Below, one piece after another: positions 59,238-64,000 of a stretch of 64,000 nt of DNA. This DNA is from Planctomonas sp. JC2975 (GTDB lineage: Bacteria; Actinomycetota; Actinomycetes; Actinomycetales; Microbacteriaceae): positions 2,418,001 to 2,482,000 of the forward strand of contig NZ_JABEKS010000001.1 in assembly GCF_012985205.1 (NCBI RefSeq), in the 5' to 3' direction. The first letter of the stretch is position 1; every line of letters begins with the position of its first letter. The notes beneath the pieces were generated by a model. That model made no database searches and was not told the origin of the DNA. It was given only the letters and a program-made list of their open reading frames with translations. Position numbers and translations under genes: made by a program.

Positions 59238-60191
59238 CTACCCGACGCTCACCCACCCGCCACCGGCACGCAGTGAGTCACGCGCCGCGAGCGCCGTGCG
59301 CAGAGCCAACACGGCGTCGCCGACGGGCGCCACAGTCGACGGCCGACCGGATGCCACGCATTCCATAAAGTGGGCGGCCTGCCTCGCGTAAGGGTTGGCT
59401 TCGACGGCGTCCGCTCCGGCGTGCGACGCGGAGGCCGTTTCGGGAACATCCGTCTCGAGCGGATCCGCGCTGCGGATCGCCACGAGCCCACCGTCTCCGA
59501 TCACCTGCAGCGAGGTCGCGAACGGGAGGCTCTCCGGCATCCGGGCGTGACTGAGCACCTGGGCGAGGCCACCTCCCGCGTACCGCACAGTGGTTTCGAC
59601 CGGCCCGAGCGGATCCGACGCCGTCGCCCGCACAGTGACCGGCGCGCCGAGCAGCACGTTCGCCTGGTCGAGGTCGTGGATGCCGACATCCACGACCAGC
59701 CCGCCGGACTGGTCCTCGTCGTACCACCACGGCGTCGGCGGCTGCGCGATCATCCGCTCCGCCCGAACGTGCAGCGGATGCCCCACCTCGCCGCCGTCCA
59801 CACGCAGACGCATCCGCTCGTACTCGGGGAAGAACCGTACGACGTGCGCCACCATCAAGATCAGGCCGCTCCCCTCCGCCACGGTGGCGATGGCCTCGGC
59901 ATCCTCGACGGTCAACGCCATCGGCTTCTCGAGCAGCACGTGCTTTCCCGCTCGGAGCGCGGCAACGGCGAGCTCGCGATGCGTCGGAGTCGGCGTGCAG
60001 ATGGACACGATGTGGACGTCAGGGTCGTCCAGCGCGAAGGCGACATCGGTCACGGTACGAGCGTTCGGTGCGGCATCGAGCGCTGCATCCGCTCGCCGTG
60101 AGACGAGATAGGAGACCTCGGTGCCGGTCGCGCGCCACGCGCCCGCGTGCGCGGCGCCGATCATGCCCGGCCCGATTATCGCGACTGTCAT
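59238..60191 (-). CDS. Gfo/Idh/MocA-family oxidoreductase
   Basis: 317-residue NAD(P)-dependent sugar or inositol dehydrogenase: AIIGPGMIGAAHAGAW (Rossmann), LLEKPMALTVEDAE (EKP motif), and GLVVDVGIHDLDQANVLLGA in the C-terminal domain, whose Asp/His pair is usually catalytic. It is shorter than the copy in the PUL. ATG 60191. Probably functions with the isomerase and transporter nearby in sugar catabolism. Confidence 0.9.
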   Translation of the reverse strand: MTVAIIGPGMIGAAHAGAWRATGTEVSYLVSRRADAALDAAPNARTVTDVAFALDDPDVHIVSICTPTPTHRELAVAALRAGKHVLLEKPMALTVEDAEAIATVAEGSGLILMVAHVVRFFPEYERMRLRVDGGEVGHPLHVRAERMIAQPPTPWWYDEDQSGGLVVDVGIHDLDQANVLLGAPVTVRATASDPLGPVETTVRYAGGGLAQVLSHARMPESLPFATSLQVIGDGGLVAIRSADPLETDVPETASASHAGADAVEANPYARQAAHFMECVASGRPSTVAPVGDAVLALRTALAARDSLRAGGGWVSVG

Positions 60192-60231
60192 GACGGCATC
60201 CTGTCACCTGCCGGGCTGTCGTGTTCCGGCG

Positions 60232-60936
60232 CTAGGGCCGCTGGATGTCAATCGGATTCGTCGGTGTCTCGTCCGGATCGTAGCGGGGGTACACGACCGT
60301 GTCGTCCGGGTCGTACTGCGGGTACACCGCGGTGTCGTCCCACTCCTCGGCCGGACGCACCGTGACCGTCGGCACCTGCTGCGGCGGGTAAGCGGCGCCG
60401 CCGCCCTGCGCCCCGTCGACGTCATCGGACCACCAGTCGGTGTGTCCGCGCAGGCCGGCCCTCTGGATGACCCGTTGGATGGTCAGCCCGCGCTGGTCCG
60501 GCTTGCCGACGTAACGGATCTGCCGCAGCCCCTGCGCCTGGGCAGCCGACTCGAAGATGAAGTGGCCGTACCCCAGGATCCGCCCGATGACCGGCTTGTC
60601 GACGGAGATGTCGAGGATTCTCGCGAGCGGCATCGTCGCGATGTGCTCGGAGAGGATGCCGTGGATGCGGAACACCCGCATGTTCGTGATGACGAAATGG
60701 TCGCGTTTGCGGTCGAGGATGCGCCACGACGCGTGCACGATCCCGACGACCGCGATGATCACCAGGAGAATCCAGATCATTGTGGCGACGCCGGCCAGGA
60801 TGAGCACGATCACGCCGGCCACGAGCTCCAGCACCGGACCGACCTGGGCGGCCCAGTGCTTGCGCACCTCGTCGATCACCACCTCGCCCTGATCGGAGAT
60901 GAGGTGCTTCGCGGTGCGTGGGTCGACGGCGGGCAT
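60232..60936 (-). CDS. PH-domain (bPH2/DUF304) membrane protein
   Basis: 234-residue protein with two TM segments at ~38-75 (LVAGVIVLILAGVATMIWIL and beyond), a bacterial PH domain (DHFVITNMRVFRIHGILSEH, then LARILDISVDKPVIGRILGY) and a cytoplasmic Asp/Tyr/Pro-rich tail with a duplicated DDTAVYPQYDP / DDTVVYPRYDP unit. Function unknown. Its ATG overlaps the TGA of the tiny upstream gene by one base, so they are coupled. Confidence 0.8.
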   Translation of the reverse strand: MPAVDPRTAKHLISDQGEVVIDEVRKHWAAQVGPVLELVAGVIVLILAGVATMIWILLVIIAVVGIVHASWRILDRKRDHFVITNMRVFRIHGILSEHIATMPLARILDISVDKPVIGRILGYGHFIFESAAQAQGLRQIRYVGKPDQRGLTIQRVIQRAGLRGHTDWWSDDVDGAQGGGAAYPPQQVPTVTVRPAEEWDDTAVYPQYDPDDTVVYPRYDPDETPTNPIDIQRP

Positions 60937-61100
60937 CAGCTCGCGAGAGCGGTGAAGAATTTCACGACGGCCTGCCCGGCGTCGAACACGGCGCCGATGG
61001 CGACCTGCACCGCGTTGGCCGCATCCTGCGGGCGTGCGACGACGTAGAAGACGGCGAAGGCGATGATCACGATGATGACGACGCGCTTGACGATCTTCAC
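60936..61100 (-). CDS. Tiny single-TM protein coupled to the PH-domain protein
   Basis: 54-residue protein. It starts VKIVKRVVIIVIIAFAVFYV (GTG 61100), i.e. a basic N-terminus and one membrane helix, followed by a polar ~30-residue tail with AANAVQVAIGAVFDAGQAVV. AAGGA lies upstream at a workable distance. The stop overlaps the start of the PH-domain gene, which argues for a real, co-translated partner. No family recognised. Confidence 0.65.
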   Translation of the reverse strand: MKIVKRVVIIVIIAFAVFYVVARPQDAANAVQVAIGAVFDAGQAVVKFFTALAS

Positions 61101-61314
61101 AGGGGGAATCCTTTCAGTCCACGTCAGCGAAGCGATCCCCCCAGATGCCATGCCTTGCCGTTTCTACCGTGGACGGGGCCGATTCGCCACCGGACACGCG
61201 CGCCGCGACGGAAACTGGGCGCGCTCCCGCACTCCGAGAGAGCTCAGGACAGTCGCTCGGCGGACTGGGCGGCCGGGCGGAACCGACGCACTCGCTGACC
61301 GGCGCACGGCGGGC

Positions 61315-61866
61315 TCAGGCCAGCCGGGTCCCCTCGAGGTGTTCGACGAGCGTCCAGGTCGCGCCCTCGTCGTCGCTCACCCATCCGTCGAACTCGTAGT
61401 GGTCGTCGGAGACGGCGCTGAAGTTCCAGCGGATCGGCCGCTCGTCGTTCTGCGTGCCGTCCTGGCGAACCCCGTCGCGCCACCCCTGTGCGACGAGGTT
61501 CGCGTACTGGTTGTTCGCCGGGGAGAAGTAGCTCACCCGCACGATGCCCGCCGCCGGGTCGTAGACGCGCACCGCGACCGCGATCGTCAGCGGTCCGTCC
61601 TCCGTTGCGACGACCTCGATGTCCTCGATGGCGCGTCCACCCATGACCCACGACACCATCCAGGTGAAGTCGCGGTCGACCCAGACGCCATGCTCGTCCA
61701 GGCGACGTCCGAGGACCCGCCATGAACCGACGAGCTGTCCGAATCGCGTCATCCGGTTGGGATGCTCTGGCGCAACAGCGCTGCTGATCAGCGCACCTGC
61801 GAAGTCCGAAGCCGGGGCAGAATCCGGTGTCGCTGGAAGGTCCGGCTGCTCGCCCATGGTCGTCAC
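61315..61866 (-). CDS. Conserved hypothetical protein (DUF1579-like lipocalin fold)
   Basis: 183-residue soluble protein. A low-complexity N-terminus (~35 residues) is followed by a beta-rich domain with [38 protein letters not shown] and [20 protein letters not shown], reminiscent of DUF1579/calycin-like folds. GTG 61866 overlaps the stop of dcd (GTGA), and ATG 61857 is the alternative. Function unknown; translational coupling to dcd is likely. Confidence 0.7.
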   Translation of the reverse strand: MTTMGEQPDLPATPDSAPASDFAGALISSAVAPEHPNRMTRFGQLVGSWRVLGRRLDEHGVWVDRDFTWMVSWVMGGRAIEDIEVVATEDGPLTIAVAVRVYDPAAGIVRVSYFSPANNQYANLVAQGWRDGVRQDGTQNDERPIRWNFSAVSDDHYEFDGWVSDDEGATWTLVEHLEGTRLA

Positions 61867-62546
61867 CCCCGGTTCACGGTGTCGGATGCCGGTTCCCGCC
61901 CGACCGGGACCTCATGCGCGTCGCGCGAGGCGGCCACCTGCTCGGCGGCGATCTCTCCGACGGTCGTTCCGCTGACATCCGTGCGGTGGAAGTTGAGATA
62001 GGAACGGGATGCCGTCGGCCCCCGCTGACCCTGGTACCGCGAGCTGTACGCCGCTGACCCGTACGGCTTCTCGGCCGGCGACGACAGCTGGAAGAAGCAC
62101 ATCTGCCCGATCTTCATGCCCGGCCAGAGCTTGATCGGGAGCGTCGCGACATTGCTGAGCTCGAGCGTGACGTGTCCGGTGAATCCGGGGTCGATGAACC
62201 CGGCGGTGGAGTGCGTGAGCAGGCCGAGTCGTCCCAGCGAGCTCTTGCCCTCGAGGCGCGCCGCGATGTCATCAGGCAGCGTCACGCGCTCGAATGTGGA
62301 TCCCAGGGCGAACTCACCGGGGTGCAGGATGAACGGCTGGTCGCCGTCCACCTCCACGAGGTGCGTCAGCTCCGGCTGGTCTTCCGAAGGGTCGATGAAC
62401 GCGTACTTGTGGTTGTCGAACAGCCGGAAGAAGCGGTCGAGGCGCACGTCGATGCTCGACGGCTGGATCATCGCCGGCTCGTAGGGCTCCAGAGCGATGC
62501 GCCCGGCGTCGAGTTCGGCCGTGATGTCGCGATCGGAGAGCAGCAC
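61863..62546 (-). CDS. dcd: dCTP deaminase, probably bifunctional with dUTPase
   Basis: 227-residue trimeric nucleotide enzyme: [52 protein letters not shown] (catalytic Glu downstream), [16 protein letters not shown] at the usual C-terminus. In mycobacteria this family converts dCTP to dUMP directly. The protein carries a ~33-residue tail after YLNFHRTDV beyond the usual ~190-residue length. GTG start. Its stop overlaps the start of the next gene. Confidence 0.92.
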   Translation of the reverse strand: MLLSDRDITAELDAGRIALEPYEPAMIQPSSIDVRLDRFFRLFDNHKYAFIDPSEDQPELTHLVEVDGDQPFILHPGEFALGSTFERVTLPDDIAARLEGKSSLGRLGLLTHSTAGFIDPGFTGHVTLELSNVATLPIKLWPGMKIGQMCFFQLSSPAEKPYGSAAYSSRYQGQRGPTASRSYLNFHRTDVSGTTVGEIAAEQVAASRDAHEVPVGREPASDTVNRG

Positions 62547-62644
62547 GTCGCCAGACTACCGGGTGAGTGTTTCGGCCGCCGCGGCCGCTGGGCTCGTGCG
62601 CGGTATGCGCTCATCCGCGACGTGCGGGCCTCTACTCTTGTGGC

Positions 62645-63316
62645 ATGCGCACGGAGCGGGGGCTGGACCGGCTGGTCTTCTTCACGGACGCCGTCTCCGC
62701 GATCGCCATCACTCTGCTGATCCTGCCGCTCGTCGACTCGGCTGCCGCCGCGGCCGGTCACCTCAGCGCGTCCCAGTTCATCGCCGCCAACCTCAATCAG
62801 CTGTTCGGATTCGTGCTCAGCTTCGCCGTAATCGCCCGGCTTTGGGCTGCTCATCACTCGATGTTCGAACACGTCTCCTCGTACGACAGGTCGCTGTTCG
62901 TGCTCAGCCTGTTCTGGGCGCTGACCATCGTGTTCCTGCCGCTGCCGACGGAGATGCTGTCGCAGTTCGAGACGACTCCGACGACGGTCGCGTGGTACAT
63001 CGGAACGATGCTGCTGAGCAGCATCGCGCTGCTGCTCCTGGCGGTCACGATCCGACGGCATCCGGAGATCGCCCGCAAGGACAACCCGATCTCCGGACGC
63101 GCGGTCTTCGGCGTGACCGCGAACGCGGTGTCGTTCCTGCTGGCGTTCGTCGTGGGTGTCTTCATCCCGGAGATCAACTTCTTCGCGCTGCTCCTCGTGT
63201 TCCTGGCCACTCCCGCCACCTGGCTGTACGACCGCGCGATGGCGCGACGGACGGCGCCCGAGACGGGGACGGGGTCACGGCCCGAGACGGGGACGGGGTC
63301 ACGGCCCGAGTCGTGA
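62645..63316 (+). CDS. TMEM175-like potassium channel
   Basis: 223-residue inner-membrane protein with six TM segments and the TM1 signature RLVFFTDAVSAIAITLLIL, which corresponds to the RxxxFSD motif of the TMEM175 family. A second motif, FVLSFAVIARLWAAHHSMFE, follows. In known members the channel forms by multimerisation and conducts potassium. ATG 62645 is chosen because the signature begins eight residues later. The tail has a 24-bp (8-residue) tandem repeat. Confidence 0.85.
   Translation: MRTERGLDRLVFFTDAVSAIAITLLILPLVDSAAAAAGHLSASQFIAANLNQLFGFVLSFAVIARLWAAHHSMFEHVSSYDRSLFVLSLFWALTIVFLPLPTEMLSQFETTPTTVAWYIGTMLLSSIALLLLAVTIRRHPEIARKDNPISGRAVFGVTANAVSFLLAFVVGVFIPEINFFALLLVFLATPATWLYDRAMARRTAPETGTGSRPETGTGSRPES
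63256..63309 (+). repeat. 24-bp in-frame tandem repeat
   Basis: 63256-63279 and 63280-63303 are identical, and 63304-63309 begins a third copy. Being 24 bp, it adds whole codons (PETGTGSR twice, then PE) to the cytoplasmic tail of the channel gene. Confidence 0.9.
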
Positions 63317-63361
63317 CATCCGTCATCCGCACTCCCGAGCCGGTCGGCCTAGCGTGAAGGC

Positions 63362-63931
63362 ATGGACGACGCGATGGACACCCGTGATCGCTGGCGATCG
63401 CGCACGCTGCCCGCGCTGCGCGGAACGGTGCTCGACGTGGGCGCCGGCACCGGAGTCGCCGCCGGCCTGCTCGACGCGTCGGTGACGTGGATCGCTCTCG
63501 AGCCGGCACGGTACGCCCGGGTCGAGCTCTCTGCCCGAGTCGCCGCGCGCAACGGATCTCGCTACCTCACCGACCGCGCCGAATCCATCCCGCTCGACGA
63601 CGGATCGGTGGATGCCGCCATCGCCTCGACCGTGCTCTGCTCCGTGCGCGACCAGCGTGCCACGCTCGCCGAGGTGCTGCGTGTGCTGCGCCCAGGCGGA
63701 TCGCTCGTGTTCTACGAGCACGTCATCGGATCCCGCGGCAGCTGGACCCGCTTCCTCCAGCGCGCCTACGCTCCGTTGTCTCGGATCATCGATGACGGAT
63801 GCGACCCAGCGCGCGATACGGAATCCGCCATCCGCGCCGCCGGCTTCGCATCCGTGCAGGTGAGGGCCTTCGAGACCCCGGGGATCCTGGGCACCGTGGA
63901 GCCCCACATCGAAGGGGTCGCGGTGCGGTGA
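63362..63931 (+). CDS. Class I SAM-dependent methyltransferase
   Basis: 189-residue methyltransferase: motif I GTVLDVGAGTGVAAGL, acidic IALEPARYARVELSAR, ESIPLDDGSVDAAIASTVLC, LRVLRPGGSLVFYEHVIG. The Methyltransf_11 type, resembling small lipid or quinone methyltransferases; the substrate is not evident. ATG 63362. Downstream to the window end (63932-64000) I see no feature. Confidence 0.85.
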   Translation: MDDAMDTRDRWRSRTLPALRGTVLDVGAGTGVAAGLLDASVTWIALEPARYARVELSARVAARNGSRYLTDRAESIPLDDGSVDAAIASTVLCSVRDQRATLAEVLRVLRPGGSLVFYEHVIGSRGSWTRFLQRAYAPLSRIIDDGCDPARDTESAIRAAGFASVQVRAFETPGILGTVEPHIEGVAVR

Positions 63932-64000
63932 CGGTTCGTCGCGGACGCTGAAACCCCGGGTCTACGATGCGGTCGCTCGGTTGTTGGTCGGAGCGCGCCG

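Noticed and set aside
57452-59368. 638-residue plus-strand frame through the 82-bp duplication
   Set aside because: It overlaps the MFS gene in another frame and only reads the duplication as repeated peptide; the MFS frame has the membrane pattern.

Overview
The window is high-G+C DNA from an actinobacterium, most likely of the family Microbacteriaceae. The evidence is a dnaK-grpE-dnaJ-hspR cluster with HAIR operators, an actinobacterial mycoredoxin-type glutaredoxin, the Dcd type that also acts as a dUTPase, frequent GTG starts and dense translationally coupled gene pairs. I cannot name the genus. No rRNA, tRNA, insertion sequence, phage gene or CRISPR was seen; almost everything is chromosomal protein-coding sequence.

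Layout. (a) 1-12.6 kb: end of a SulP transporter, PRC-barrel and UBP-zinc-finger proteins, a UDG-family protein, then a YchJ-type gene flanked by two 22-bp tandem repeat arrays in opposite orientation. A PadR regulator with a His-rich head follows, then a blasticidin-S-deaminase-like/ASCH fusion enzyme, a VOC protein, an AraC regulator, a membrane-anchored protein with a possible LAS-type zinc site, an ECF42-like sigma factor with its DGPF partner, an EthD-like protein, and a DUF308-like membrane protein facing a TetR regulator. (b) 12.6-25.2 kb: MATE exporter with its MarR regulator, a SNF2-type helicase, a MarR/SRPBCC pair, a TetR facing a frameshifted quinone oxidoreductase, a MarR facing a VOC protein, NAD(P)H-hydrate epimerase, an RlmG-like methyltransferase and a glutaredoxin. 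(c) 25.2-27.5 kb: the threonine degradation pair tdh-kbl. (d) 27.7-43.4 kb: a polysaccharide utilisation locus. On the minus strand lie two CUT1-type permeases, a Tat lipoprotein binding protein, a DUF2264 protein, a GH29 enzyme, a secreted Asp-box/lectin protein and a Gfo/Idh oxidoreductase. On the plus strand lie a 2-hydroxyacid dehydrogenase, a LacI regulator and a secreted PL8 lyase. Two LacI-type operators sit in the divergent promoter region. (e) 43.5-48.7 kb: an SGNH hydrolase and the hspR-dnaJ-grpE-dnaK heat-shock cluster. (f) 48.8-55 kb: a YhgE/Pip protein coupled to an MMPL exporter with an unusual C-terminal domain, then a DUF1023 hydrolase. (g) 55-64 kb: a sugar isomerase, a ROK regulator, an MFS transporter and a Gfo/Idh oxidoreductase, then a PH-domain protein with a tiny membrane partner, dcd, a TMEM175-like channel and a methyltransferase.

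How genes work together. The PUL encodes extracellular cleavage (PL8, Asp-box protein), import (ABC proteins; no ATPase gene is present, so a shared one is probably used), intracellular trimming (DUF2264, GH29) and oxidation, under a local LacI repressor. The heat-shock cluster is presumably autorepressed by HspR at HAIR sites. Several regulators face their targets across palindromic operators that can be read directly.

The most interesting items are the deaminase-ASCH fusion, which looks able to hydrolyse an N4-acyl cytosine and then deaminate it, the inverted pair of 22-bp arrays around the YchJ gene, and the MMPL protein with what looks like a dead ABC-type nucleotide-binding domain. All family assignments come from reading motifs by eye; no database search was run.
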